A stretch of DNA of 64,000 bases, from NCBI GenBank assembly GCA_005281725.1, contig SSBO01000002.1:1385266-1449265 (forward strand), in the 5' to 3' direction. Position 1 is the first letter of the stretch. Every line of letters begins with the position of its first letter. The position numbers and the translations under genes are program-made. Positions 17,045-30,127 of this stretch are shown piece after piece. The DNA is from Wuchereria bancrofti. Its lineage: Eukaryota; Nematoda; Chromadorea; Rhabditida; Onchocercidae. The notes beneath the pieces are model-generated. The model was not told the origin of the DNA. It was given only the letters and a program-made list of their open reading frames with translations, and ran no database searches.

Positions 17045-18481
17045 GCATTGATGGAAACGTCATACAGATTTATTGATAAATTAATTAAAAATGAAAAAGT
17101 GGGTTTTGTTTGATCCGGTACTACACCATTTCATTAGCACACCTTATACAGGCGCAAATGCACTAATTAGTAAATGAGGTCAGAGAGGGCGCTCTCAAGT
17201 GAAGTAAATAAATTTTCAAAATTTACACGCGTAGCACAGCTTTAGATCCATGAAACGTTGTGGTTAGTTTTGCCGAAGATCGGCCGCCGAATATCACTGT
17301 ATTAACCTCTGGGAAAAGAAATAATGCAAAATTACAATCATTGAATCGTTTCATTTATGCAATTACTGATTAAATTAAACTATCTGTGATAACTCTGAAA
17401 CATCAGCGAGAAGTAAATCAGACTTTTCACAAAATTAAAAACTTTTTTTAAATTAACAAGAAGGTCGTTCAGAAGAAATATCGCTAATTATTACTGCTTG
17501 ATTCCTACCTCCTTCACTATTGCACTGTATCCCTTACTCTATCTGAATTTAAATGAAACTTAAATGACCACAAAAATTTTCTAATACACAGGAAGATATA
17601 TCATGACGTATTATTTTCTATTAAATGGTAAGTATGGTAGAGATTATTATTATTATTATTATCTATTATAACTAAATAAAGTATGATAGAGTTTCAAAAG
17701 CTCAAACGAAAATCACAGAGCTAAATTCTAGAAAGTTCCTAAAAACAACTTGTTGACTATTTAGATATAGATACAAAGTATTGACTATTCATGTAATTAA
17801 TTGAGTTATCAAATAAGTCATCAAGGACTAAAGCACATATTATTGTGGTGAAATACAAATTGTTAACCATTAAGAACTGATGATTAAGTGTCACATTGAA
17901 ATTATTGAGTATTTAGATAAAAGGAACAAAACATCCATTTATAAGTCATTGCATCTTCTTATTGAGCATATGAAGACAAACAATGTGACATTGAAATTAT
18001 GCAGTGAATTTGTGATTAAATTTTCAACAGGTGAAAAATACCAGCCGCCTCAGTTGCATGTTTATATGCTGCAACCGGCATTCCGGAAGTAATGCCCTGA
18101 TTTCCGAAAGTAAGCTGATACAGCCACATAAAATAACAATTCCCAGCAGAAAGAAATTATGAAAAATTGGAATTTTTAACGACGCATTTCCACATGTAAT
18201 ACTGTAATTCTGAGCTAATCAAGAGGCTTGAAAAGAGCTTTTGAGCAATGTTGCACTTCCTGCACTGCCAAATTTTTCGTCAGGTTAACAACACTGATCA
18301 TATCGAGAATGTCGAGAGTTAGGTGTGCTAGGTTTAGTGTTTGACTGCAATGGCACTCTTCAATTTATATCCATAATTAATCAGTATCGAGAACCGTAAA
18401 TATATCGCTGAAATGTTGGACTATAGGAAATAAACGATTCATAAACGATAATTTAGAATTAAATTAAGTTTAAATTATTAA
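17045..18481. other. Convergent intergenic region
   Basis: Lies between the 3' ends of the acyl-CoA synthetase (plus) and the DEX-1-like gene (minus). It contains AATAAA at 17207-17212, a short ATT trinucleotide run near 17645-17661 and a candidate minus-strand terminal exon at 17223-17308. Nothing else is recognised. Confidence 0.5.
17223..17308 (-). other. Candidate alternative terminal exon on minus strand
   Basis: A CTTTTCCCAG acceptor is followed by a frame (phase 1) reading VNTVIFGGRSSAKL to KAVLRV and stop at 17225-17223. The composition is protein-like. It could be an alternative C-terminus of the DEX-1-like gene, but the visible last exon of that gene ends in phase 0, so at least one unseen exon would be needed. 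Confidence 0.25.
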
Positions 18482-21400
18482 TTAAATCTGAGTAATACAA
18501 TTCAGAAATACCTGCTGTGTACTGTACTGTGAAAATGGGCTTTGCCTGTTGCCAACAGGCAAACCGCTTGTCGAACTACTGGAAGCATTGCCTGCTAAGT
18601 TCCAATACGAACCGTATAATGACACACGACCATTCTGAAACGGATATGAGCTTTTAAGATGCATTCCGCATTCCGCCACATTCCTGGTGGACTTCCAAAA
18701 CACCTGGACAAACTTCAAATTGCAGGATTAAGAGGAACGACTACAAATACCTGATTGTAGGAATTCAGTTCGGAGCTGAGTCGTGCTGCTTTTTCGAGAT
18801 GATCCTCGTAGGAACCATCGAAATTCTTCGAATCCTTTCGCATCGCAAACGTTGTCGTAATAGGGTGAATCTGCTGGTGATTCGGGAAATATATGTCCCT
18901 GAAGTGACGTTCCGCTCGCCTACAACACAACCACCAGGGACGCTTTAAATTTCAATTTTATTCTAATTTTACCCACCGTTAACTCATTCGTGCGACAGCA
19001 ATAAAAAGACTTACTTCCTGCGGCAACAGCAGAACAGTGCTATAACTGCGAGTAACAATAGCCATACTGCAATGATTGCTGTCGGAATAATAACAGCGAG
19101 ATCTAAAGTATTACTTTTTTAAAAACAAAGCCAGAGCCAGAAAATCAGTTAGCCAGAAAGTCAGTTAGCTGAACAAAAAGCCTCATAAGAAGGAGAAAAG
19201 AGAGCTAACTGCTGCTGGATGCTTCCACCTTCACTTCGTTTCGAACATCGAACGGACCGTGTGCTGTTGTAAAAGATGCACCATGCGCTGCTACTGACTT
19301 TGGTTTCGTCGGCATAGGTCGTTTCTAAACATTTGTTAATTTCAATTTTAATTTCCGTTTTAAATCATCGCATAGTGTGGTGGAGTAAAGCTGAAGCAAC
19401 AGGAAGTATTTTTGAGTGACGAAGGGAAAAGTGATGTGATGCATACCTTTGATGGTGTGGTGAAAATGAACAGTGGTTTACTGGTAGTACTCAACGTCAT
19501 ATAATCTCTTTCATCTTCTGGCACCAAGGTTTGTACCGGCGAATCTGTTGACATTGACACCTGCAGAAGTGAAGACACTACAGTTTGGCTCATTCAATGT
19601 GATTTTAAAAACGGAAAAGTTCTGAGAAATTGTAATTTTATTAAAAATAGATAATAAACCTCAGAAGTTTCACTCTCTTTATTCGGTTCAAGCCTGTTAT
19701 CAAAGGAATCGTCGTCAGGTCGGAAGAGATTAATAATTTGTTCATCATTGTCAAAATCAATTTCGCCCGGTTTAGCTTTCTGTACAGGTCTAACGTCTTC
19801 CACAGATTGTGTTGACGATACCGGAGGTAGTTCAGAAACTTCTGGAAGTACTTCAGGACGACTGCCGTCAACAACAGGATCAGTTGCCAACATCGTTGAT
19901 GCTGTCGCAAGAGATTCTGGTTGTCTGCCTTGCGTTCCATTCCCCTAAATGAGAAATTTCGAAAAACTATTTAAACATGCAATTTTATTTATGGCTTTTT
20001 TTGAAGGAATAAACAAATTTTCAAGAATTTTGAAACGACCTAGTTAAGCAATTGCTGTGGGAAAGTCAACTGGATTAACAAACAATTATAGTATTAAATG
20101 AGAAGTTTAAATCGTCAACAAGACAAAAAACAGTCAACAAGACAGTACTACTGGATGAATCGACAGCGATCCAATTTCTATATCACCAGCAGTGAACAGT
20201 TGCGGTACCACGGTGACAAAGGGTGGGAATGTGACCTCGAACGCGTCCGGGGGCAAATCTTCGATGTCCTGGCGATCCAGCGAGATCAGTGGTCTGAAAT
20301 GTGCGCTGTCTATCAGTCAAAATGATCGGATGGATGGGTCACTGCAACAGGGCAGTCAAATATCACTTCGAACTGACTGACATGTGTGGTGTCACTGGGC
20401 TTCTCGTCCACTCTACGTCCTTTGCATTTCCGGAACTGTGCTCGCCGGGTTTCATTTGTACTGCCGGTTGAATATGAGATGTAGCTGGCGGGTCGATGAG
20501 TACTGGATGGATTATCTGAGGTCCGGGAATCTCGACAAGTTCATCAGTCGGTTCATCCACTCCCGAAATCGAGGAATGATGCACTTGTTCCGATATTTCT
20601 GTCTCTTCTTCTACTGTAAATTTTTTCCTATGACAGTTAGGTCAGCGATTTCAATTGTGCAACGTAATAAGCCCAAAATAAACATAAATCTTTAGCTGTC
20701 CAAATTTCAAACTTATTTAAAAATGAAATGCAGGGATATAAGTGAGAATGAAATCTTAAATTAATTACATGTTGGCAATGTGACGGATATCGAATCATCC
20801 GTGACCTCATAGTGTTCACAATATGGAGGTTGAAGATTTGGTTGAAGACACATCTGTACGTCGTTGGAATCAATTCGATACAACCACTGACCTGGTTTTC
20901 CAATATTGCTACTCTTACTCAAATGCACTATTTCATTGGTACCAGACCCAGGTAGCATTAATGGATTCTTTGAACCGTAAGTCAAAATGCTAGCCTGAAA
21001 TTTTGATATTTGTATAGCCTTTTGATGATGCAAGTTAACAGATAATTGTAAAGTACTGGATTTCATAAATTTTAACTGATTGCTGTGATGCGATACCTCA
21101 GCTCCATCGCTCCAAGGTAAATCCTTATACAGCATTTGCGCATATGTTTCATTTCGATGCTGTTTGTTTGTTCCGCCAATAATTAATGTTTGGAATGTAC
21201 TACCTGGACCCTATAATCTTGATTTTTACAATTTTTCGGATGCCAGATCGAAATATTAATATTAGCTTAAGTTAAACGAAGGTGAAATAGGAAAGAAACC
21301 GTTCGGTCAGCATCGGTAACATTGATATAAGTGACCAATACAGCAGTCTTAGCCTGGAATTTCTTATCATTTATGCTGCTTGCAATTGTTTTCGTAGCTC

Positions 21401-24400
21401 TTGAAAGTACTTTCGGGTCTGCAAACAAAGCAGAACAATTAACTTTCCTACTCTCTTCACAATTCATTCATTTTTATCATTTCTCATATATTTCGTTATC
21501 CGTGAAATTTGGAGAAGTAAATTATGGAGAGTCGTTCAAAAACGTAAGTGTGGCGGTAAAACTGAAAGGAAGACACAAAGATGGATGAAATTAGAAAAAT
21601 ATCTCCAGCAAATGATAAAATCGAGGATGAACAAGAAGAAAGAACGACAAAAGTGGAAGGAATGGATTAAAAAAATAAAAATTACACCCTGTGCTAATAG
21701 AGTAAACGTACCATCTGTCTCGTCCACAAATATTTGACCACCTTTCCGGATGTCAATATTAGCAAAGAACGGTGCTATGCCATGTATTCCGGAAGAGGCG
21801 AGATGATCACCTGCGTTAACTTTCGAACTGTCTTCCACAGATATTATTCCTAATGTCGAAATCTGTAAAAGTTGTTACTCGTAGTTAATCAGTTGGGTCA
21901 CTTACTGAATATCTAGTGAAAGGCACATAAACACACCTCTCAACAGGTTTCCTTCTAACTTTCCTGTATACGTGTTTCACGTGGACAAATTCACAATTAA
22001 TTCGTCCATCGCTATTTGACAATTGCACATTTTATAGGGAAGAGATGAAGAATGCTGCATAGGAAGAACTGTACGTCTACGTGTATTCTGTCGATGACAA
22101 AGTAGTTTACGTGTATCTTACGTATTCTGTTCTTTATGCAATTTAAGTCATCGGCACGAGTTGAAAGAATGAAAGAGAAGAAGATATGATTATGCAACAA
22201 CTAGCGCAACACTATCGATGGCGACACTTGTTTTGAGATGTCTGGAGAATGATTCAAAAAAGAATAAGGACAGATCTATAAGTACTGAGGATTTTAGGCC
22301 TGAGAGGAGTTTGGTCAAGTCGAGTTGACGTCCTGCATTGTTGGTGTGTTGTGAGAAATGTTGCTTGAGGTGACCTTCCTTCACGGGAAGATGTGAACAT
22401 GAAAAATTTATAATAATGTTGAAGCCTAATCTCTGACCTTTTGACATCAGTTTACTATGAGAACTTTTGTGGAATGAAAACAGGTGACATAAATAGTTGT
22501 ATAAAAGTACTGTGTAGTAGTGGTTTCAAAAACTCAATTACTCATTAGTTAAATAGGCGCACGACTGTAGTGCAGTTCGGCAGGTAGTTGACAGAATCCA
22601 AAAAGTAGTACCAACCGTTAATTTGTCCAATTTCTTGCCAAATATTTGAAGTGGTTGCTTGAGCTGTAGCACCACCCTTGCATTCCTATCTTTCGGCAGC
22701 TCCTGATGACCGCGGTATGAATATAGCAACGAACTTATGCACTCACTCACTCCGTCACCAATGAATCCATCCGCACATGTGCAGAAGTAGTGTCCCGGAG
22801 TGTTCCCACAAATTGCATTTTCGTGACACACACCTGGCTGCAAGCACTCATCGATATCTGCAAGATGTTGCATGCCAGTTTCAAATTGCAGTGTTACGAT
22901 GAAATATGCATCACCCAGTGCTGCTTGCTTGAGAGAGCAATTCTCCACTCAGTTATTAATTAAACTAATTTATTAGTATTTTGTTCGAACAATCGTAAAA
23001 GTTTCAACTGTCCGTCAAATAGCGCAAAATTTATAAACTGAGCATCAGCAAATGTTTACAATGAATGATTTATTGATTAGGTTCGGTAAGATGACTTGTT
23101 AAGTTTAATTTGTAAGGCTAATGAACCTGAGATACGGAATCGTTGTCTCACTTATTTCCTTCATTGTTTGCTATTTAGTTTTTAGTATATGCAAAAAATT
23201 AATAGTAATAATAAAAGGTAAAAGCACTGAATTGCTTTGCCATCATTCAATCGTTCCTTATCTCGAATGTACTGAAGGAACCTCGGAATGCTTTTGGGTT
23301 TTTGCAATCAGTAAACTGATAAAAGCCTCTCTGATAAACAAGGAGGACGGTGTGATGCATCATCCATCAGTTTTCAGGGAAACATACCATCACATGCGGA
23401 ATATCCGTCACCTTCGAAGCCTTTCAAGCACTGACACCGTTGGATTGGCTCACCGCAACGATCGTAGTCCATAAATGACATGGCATTATGAGCGCAGTGT
23501 TCTTGCATTAGCGCTTCGCATTCTTCTCTCTCTTCAAATCATTCACATTTGCAAACATTTCATATTAAAGTTAGGGATCAAATTTTGGCACCAAAGTTCC
23601 GCAACAGAACACAGATTTTCTGCTTTTAGATTAGTGCTGCAGTTGTAGTTCGAATCGCTCTGTTCAATAAACCAATTACTAGGACATTTTTGAATTGGAC
23701 AGAATAATGAAAGTTAATTATGTCAAATAGAGTGAGAGAAGGCTATACACCTGAAAAAGGTGACACATCGAATAAAAAAAAAAAAAAGGATTGTTTTGGA
23801 AGTTTACTGTTGTCTATAGATTTTGACTTTGGGAGGTGATTTCAGATGTCTTAGAACGTTATCAACCGTAACGTGCGTAGTTTACAGCGTTTATGTATGA
23901 TTTGATTTGACTTACTTTGGTTTGGCAAATAGTTGCATTAGTAAACAGTAATGCATAGTAGTTTCTTGCTATCAAAAATTGCATAATTCTACGCGTAAAG
24001 TAGAATTTGAAGGCTTACTTTCTTGGCAGGTGGGCAGGCCTGTCCAACAATCGGAACATTTGCCACCAATGCATTCACCGATGGTTGCACTGCATGTACC
24101 GCTTGCACAATGGCAGCACAATGCACAATCTGGACCCCACTCACCAGCTGAGCATTCTGCAATTCTCATCTTTTTTCACTTCCACCATAATATCATTTCA
24201 AATCATCACAGAACCTCAGTTTATTATCGGTTTTTTTTGAACAAGAAGAAAAGCGACGAAAGTTACCCTCGTCGCAAGTATCTCCTTTTATCCCAGATTT
24301 GCATCGTTCCACACTTCTGTCGCCAAACTTGAACATCCATTCACCAGGAATTCCTGTATTGCCGTATTCTTCCAGGTACATGATATTGCCGGTGCCGGAA

Positions 24401-25902
24401 GTGGGAAGTGCGAAAAATTCTTTCGTGTCGCCTTTGTTGAAACCTGCCTGTAAAAAAGTTTTAAAATGCTGACCACTTGATTGTGTCTCCTAGGGTCGTG
24501 CTATTCTCATCGTATTTTCATCTACTTTTGCACTGCTGAACTTATCAGTGGATTTTGTCCACTTTGTTTATCTTCAAGAAACTTCCAGTAAAACATTTCT
24601 TCAATTCCTAAAACTCTCTGAAATAATAGTTCAAAATTGAAAATATTTTTTTGATTTTTTTTACTGAGACATTTTCCAAATCCAAATTTGTTGCTTGCAT
24701 GTGCTACCTGCAATTTGCAAGTTTACTTCTTGAGAAATAAATGAAAAAGCATACAAACCTCAGCTCCCTGTGTCCAACCGATATTTTTGTAAATAAAATT
24801 AGCAAATGTGCCATTATCAGTAATAAACAGTGCGATTTGGAAAGTGTTCGTATTCTGTAACAACAACTCAACTTATCTTTTGGGGAATTTCAGTAAAAAG
24901 AGTAGTATTTGCAATGAGTTTAAATTAGCTTTCATACGTTTCCACGTATTTATAAGTGTAGTCAATGATATTACTTAACACTTTATAAACAAAAATTAAT
25001 AGCTATTTATCAAATGAACGAACATCTTCGGGTAAAGGCGCAGCGCCGACGGGTTGCATTTTATCCCACGTAACTAGTAAGCACGTCTTCACCTTCACCA
25101 CTTCATCGTATTGGTACCGGATTTCACTTTGTCCACGTTCCAGAACACGCCCCGCTAAAAGTAAGTTTTTTCTTATAGATGAAATGTAATTTAGCAAGAA
25201 TGCGTTTCATTTAGTAAATTTTTAAATCACTTCATTGATATTAGCGCTTTTAATTAGGTTGACTCTAAACTTTTTTTTGGGATCTAATATCGGATATACA
25301 TATTGACAGACTAAATACGTTATATTTCTAAATAGATCCATTTCCGAAATTCTTGAAGAGAATAAGAGTTATGCAGAACTGAGGTGACAGTTATGAAACA
25401 AACTGTACCTGCCACTTCTCTAAAATAAACACTTCCACCGTTCCGTAAGTCATTTCGATTCCAGAATGCTGCGATTAGTTTTAAATTACTTGGTAATACA
25501 TTTTGCCGATAGGTTCGTGTATTCGATTCGATACCAATACCGCCGTTACTCAATATCTAAGCATATTTACTTTAGCTGTCAACTTCTTTCGATTGTTCGC
25601 CAGTTGCTAAGTTGTCAAAAAGCATTCATAGGAGAAAATCGAAAAACAAAAATGAGCCTTGAGAATACAAAAATTGGGATAATTTCTATTAAAGCTGTTG
25701 AAATTTAAATACATCCATCAACTTTGTAAGACTTACTTTAACTCAAATAACTTACATATATCGTTGATGTGTCAACACCATAAAATCGCAATGGATAAAT
25801 CAGGTTGATCTTTTTTGCGACATCTAAATTTCTCGGTAACTCTTGGTCACCAGCATCTGGTCCATATTCAAATAATCGGCTGGAGAAAAGCGGAGCAGTA
25901 AT
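18482..25902 (-). CDS. dex-1: DEX-1-like transmembrane protein with two NIDO domains and EGF modules (first exon not found)
   Basis: Extracellular-matrix-facing membrane protein. C. elegans DEX-1 anchors dendrite tips and shapes epidermal alae with zona-pellucida proteins. Exons on the minus strand: 25902-25756, 25556-25409, 25154-25024, 24854-24759, 24447-24267 (first NIDO domain, RNGGSVYFREV), 24156-24019 and 23531-23388 (Cys-rich EGF-like), 22857-22616 (calcium EGF, DIDECLQPGVC, then start of NIDO 2), 21862-21712 (GIAPFFANIDIRKGG), 21418-21300, 21210-21097, 20994-20769, then a Pro/Ser/Thr/acidic stalk 20613-20382, 20293-20152, 19944-19660, 19560-19447, 19324-about 19258, the membrane span 19102-19015 (VIIPTAIIAVWLLLLAVIAL followed by CCCRRK), and the cytoplasmic tail 18919-18751 and 18712-18482. 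Junction phases agree throughout; the 19324 exon donor and the 23531 acceptor are the least certain. Exon 25902 starts in phase 0 and must follow a signal-peptide exon that I could not locate upstream. Orthology rests on domain order remembered for DEX-1. Confidence 0.8.
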
Positions 25903-28900
25903 CTGAAACAATTCACAGATACACCAATTTCAACATGTGAAAAAAGTGATTACCATTTTTTTCTCTTATTCATACAAATCTTGAAATGTCATACTGCAAA
26001 CTGACAAATTTCAGTTTTCACAAATCCGGTTATACTGAAAGATTAGGACAGTTTTTTCCGAAATTGAACTATCTTTTATATGCAGGATTACCATAAGTGT
26101 TTAATGTGAATGTGATCCGGTTGATCAAGAAGAGTGCTTCTCATGAAATATAAATGGATCAAAGATTAGTGTAGAGCGATACAGTCAAATATTATTTCGA
26201 ATTATTCATGAATACATACACTCGGAAGAGTAGCTTCTTACGACTTTTAGAAAGTATTTTCCTAGTGACCTTTCACCTCTTTCTCTTTCCCAGAAAATAA
26301 AGATGCGTAAACTTCTGTATAGGTGTAAATGCTATTTAAGTAGTAAAAATTTATCGAAATTTCACTGAAATTCACTTCAAGGTTCATTGAAAATCCCCAA
26401 ATTTTAAATTCAAACGTTTACTGAAAGTTCGCTCAAAGTAGTGAAAATCTCAAAATTCACTCTTATTGCAGCAGTTTCGAAATTTTCACTGTTATATGTT
26501 GCGTGAAAGATCCAAAAATGATTAAGCGAAAATGAATCTGAAACCACTCACCTTGAACTTATTGCGAACTTGCACGTTTAAGAAATGATAAATGTCATTT
26601 TCAGGTGTCTCACAGAAATTTCAAACTAATAGAAGACAATTTCTTTCTACATGCTTCCTTGCAGAAGGTGCGTTAGGAGAAGATTTGGACGGTATTTACC
26701 AATTTATAATGAATTTAATTTAGAAATTGAGTATGTCAGATACAATGCTAGAAAGATCTTCTGAATCTCGTTGTAAAGGGGTCGCGTGTACAAACGGAAC
26801 GTTCACGTGAAACAAAACTGTTGAGAATTTTTATTTAACAACGGGATAGTTGATTTGACAAGTCACACACACACACACACATAGACACACACAGACACAC
26901 ACAGACACAGACACACACACACCAATCACATCAAAAACAAAAAGTGAAACAATTCAAAATGCTTTATTCACTTCAAGTAGTTGAAGGATGGGATTGAATT
27001 GTCACATTTGAAACAGAAAAGGAATAAAAAAGTCTAAGATTTTTGTTGGTATGTATTATTCAATTATGGAATAAACGTGAAAACCGTTTAATAATATCTG
27101 ACGTGACAACACGTAATTCGCAACTGCAGATGCAATGATTAGAGAGATTCAATACTTCTTTATCGCTTTTCGTTTCAGTGTGTTGAAGATTATCGATATT
27201 GTGTATGGACGAATTTGATCTGATCGGATTGGAGTCAGTTTGCAATTAATTCTAGCAAAAATGAAATTTGATCCTCACGAAATGCTAATTTTTTGTAATT
27301 CGTGAATCGAACATAAAGTGCATGGCTGTCCAGAAGTACTAGAAAATATGAATGGGACTTATTCTTTTGACCCTTATCGTGTTAACATCGGAATTCACCA
27401 GTTAAACATGAAATTAGTATTATAAACTGTTTTAGAATTAACGAATGATTTTTCGTACGTCGAAAAACTCACGTTTGAAGTGTTTCGATGTATGCTGAAG
27501 CAGATAAAATGATTCTGTACAGCAGTTCTGTACAAGCAAATGACTGAAAAAGACGAAAGGAGTGATTGAGGTAGTTTATTTTTAAATCTTTCAGGTAATC
27601 AATCATTCCAGTAATTGCTGAGAAGTTGCTTGCATTGGCTGTGGTTATCAATTGTCTTCAGTTCATGTAATGTAATGTAATTCTGATGTTATTGAGCCGA
27701 TATGTGAAGCAAACATCGAAAATCTGAGGTATTTCACGAGAAGTTGTGAAATGCTCGACCTGGTTTTGGGAGTTGAACTTAATGAGTGGTACCAGAAAAC
27801 TAAATAATTAACATTTCATCAGAGATTTAGCCTTTGAAACGAGTTTTTTACCAATTTACAGCTTAAAATACTAGTAGAGAGTGTGATGATATCTTCGCTT
27901 AGTCCATGTATGTATGTAAATGTAAATTAATTTTGGGGAGAATTTCTTATGTTTACCGAAATCAAAGTTTGGAGATGAAGCCATTTATTCATAGAAAAAG
28001 ATAAACTGTGATTTGTTAGTAATGAAATAATGTGATAACTTGCACTTTGATGATTCATTCATCTTCTGATTACGAACTGATGGTTAGAAATTGGATTTTG
28101 AAAAGGTCGAATTAATGATTTGAATTTAATATTAACTCATCATTATTAAGAGCTATCAGACTTTTTCGTTTCCCATAGGATATTTAACAACTGATAAAAT
28201 TATGAGCTTTAAATGAAGCAAATTTAATTAAATAAGGTAGGGAGTGATAGTCAAATGCTTTATACCTGTACAACTTCTTAACGGTACCTTTCGTCTTTGA
28301 CGGTATTTTGTGCCATTTTATTGAAACTGGTTGCATCTCTTTCCACTCACAATAAAGGGACCCACAAGAACTATGCAGAATGCCTCCCTCATAAGAATTA
28401 ATTTTTCTGGTGAATACGATGGGAACAATTCAATGGAACTAGTTGTTGTGATACCCTCATAAAAGTGACAATGGATAGTGATAGCAAAAAAAAAAAAAAA
28501 AAATGCATCTAATCAATTCATTTCAGCAATTCCGGAAATCAGTAAATACTGCCAAACTGTTAAGTATAAATGAAGCGATTCTAGGAATTTTATCTTAAAA
28601 ATCAACCTCTATTTCTCTTCACACATTTAAATTCGTTTTTCAGTGCATCTGGGAAAATTCTCTTGAAATCGTCTGTCACCTTTTCATCCCTGTGAGTTTT
28701 TGAAATATTCCCCTCAATTGCAAAAGAGCTTATAATTGCTATCAAATAATGGGAATAGGTCAAAGTTCTACTCGACAAACCTCTGTCACTTTGATATAAC
28801 TGTCCAACAGCACACTTTATAATTAGGAGTTTGTAAAGGACAGTGCTCCTTCTTCACTTTTATTTTTATTGTCGACTGATTTAAAAATTGAAATGCCAAA

Positions 28901-29495
28901 TACTGCTAACTAATATTGGGTCTACTGAAGCGCATATTTCTCTAAACAAAGTACAGTGATGTGATGCTGATCTCATCGTTTTTGATAAACTGATCGAAAT
29001 TTCCCTAAATTGTCACAGCACAGTAGTTGTTTCTGAAAAATGGGTCACAAGGCACCGAATTATCCAAAATTTGGAATTTGACAAAGAAAATTAAGTTTGA
29101 TTAATTAATGGGATAACAAATTCGGAAAATTGGCAGAAGGTAAAGAAAAAATTGAAAATTTTTCACTAAAAAGCAAAGATAAGAGTCTTCATAGAGAAAG
29201 CAGTAAGTTTTTAATTAATTAACACCTGCCAGGATTTCATCAACGAACTCATTTGCAGACGAGAATGACTGCACTGTTAGCTATCTAAATGATCCGTTCT
29301 CTTCCCTTTAATATTTACCAAAGTAGAAATAACGATGGGCTACTACTACCCTCGGGTACAAACGAAGTCATCCAAGATGCAAATAGATCCTCTGCGGGAA
29401 CTGAAATACCCGGAAACACCTACAGTCAGTCACCTATTATTTATGTCAACAAAAGTGCTTGAAAGAGTAAAATTTGCATTTGGTATTGTGAGCAG
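25903..29495. other. Upstream region of the DEX-1-like gene, no gene identified
   Basis: About 3.6 kb of AT-rich sequence. The missing signal-peptide exon of the DEX-1-like gene should lie here or further out. A GTGAGT donor on the minus strand at about 27473 follows an open segment, but its phase (2) does not fit the first visible exon (phase 0). A CA-rich repeat is at 26864-26922 and an A17-18 run near 28485-28503. Confidence 0.5.
26864..26922. repeat. (CA)n / CACAGA microsatellite
   Basis: Alternating CA units interrupted by AGA and TAGA variants over about 59 bases. Confidence 0.95.
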
Positions 29496-29760
29496 TGAAT
29501 GAATGAATGAATGAATGAATGAATGAATGAATGAATGAATGAATGAATGAATGAATGAATGAATGAATGAATGAATGAGTGAATGAATGAATGAATGAAT
29601 GAATGAATGAATAAATGAATGAATGAATGAATGAATGAATGAATGAGTGAATGAATGAATGAATGAATGAATGAATGAATGAATGAATTAATGAATGAAT
29701 GAATGAATGAATGAATGAGTGAATGAATGAATGAATGAATGAATGAATGAATGAATGAAT
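29496..29760. repeat. Long (TGAA)n tetranucleotide satellite
   Basis: About 265 bases of TGAA/GAAT units with a few single-base variants: GAGTGAA steps at about 29577, 29644 and 29717, ATAAATG at about 29610, ATTAATG at about 29688. The open minus-strand frame of FIHS repeats here is a by-product. The array runs directly into the undetermined base at 29761, so its true length is unknown. Confidence 0.97.
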
Positions 29761-29761
29761 N
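29761..29761. other. Undetermined base, likely contig join
   Basis: A single N separates the tetranucleotide satellite from the inverted repeat copy. One-base Ns at such a spot usually mark an unresolved assembly join, so order and distance across this point are not secure. Confidence 0.8.
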
Positions 29762-30127
29762 TTCTGAATTCAACAAGAAACTGAATGAAATTTTTATCTC
29801 GAAATATTCTCACAAATAATTCTTACTAATGAATCATTAAATGCACTAATCATTAAAACAATCTCTTCGAATTCCGCAATTTATGACTTTTAATTTTGGA
29901 TTTCAATCATTAATATTAATTCGATCAATACCAAATTCCACCAGTGAGCCACAGCCATTTGCAAGTAACTGTTCATATGAAAGTTAAACTTCTCGATAGG
30001 ATGGCTTCTTGAGAGGTTAGCTGTCTTAGGCTTTACTCATTTCTCCGCATATTTGTTCTTTATTAATGCAAAAAAGACGACCAATGATGGAAGCAGCAAT
30101 CAGTTGACAGTTGACAAAGCATATCTA
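29762..30127 (-). repeat. 366-bp inverted duplication, copy B
   Basis: Reverse complement of 4181-4546, same length and identical by eye. It begins at the base right after the N, so its left boundary is cut by the assembly gap rather than by sequence. The first roughly 35 bases past its right edge still show weak similarity to the flank of copy A. Confidence 0.9.

Noticed and set aside
29441..29776. Minus-strand open frame of repeated FIHS units
   Set aside because: It is the translation of the tetranucleotide satellite and runs across the undetermined base; no start context or splice signals.
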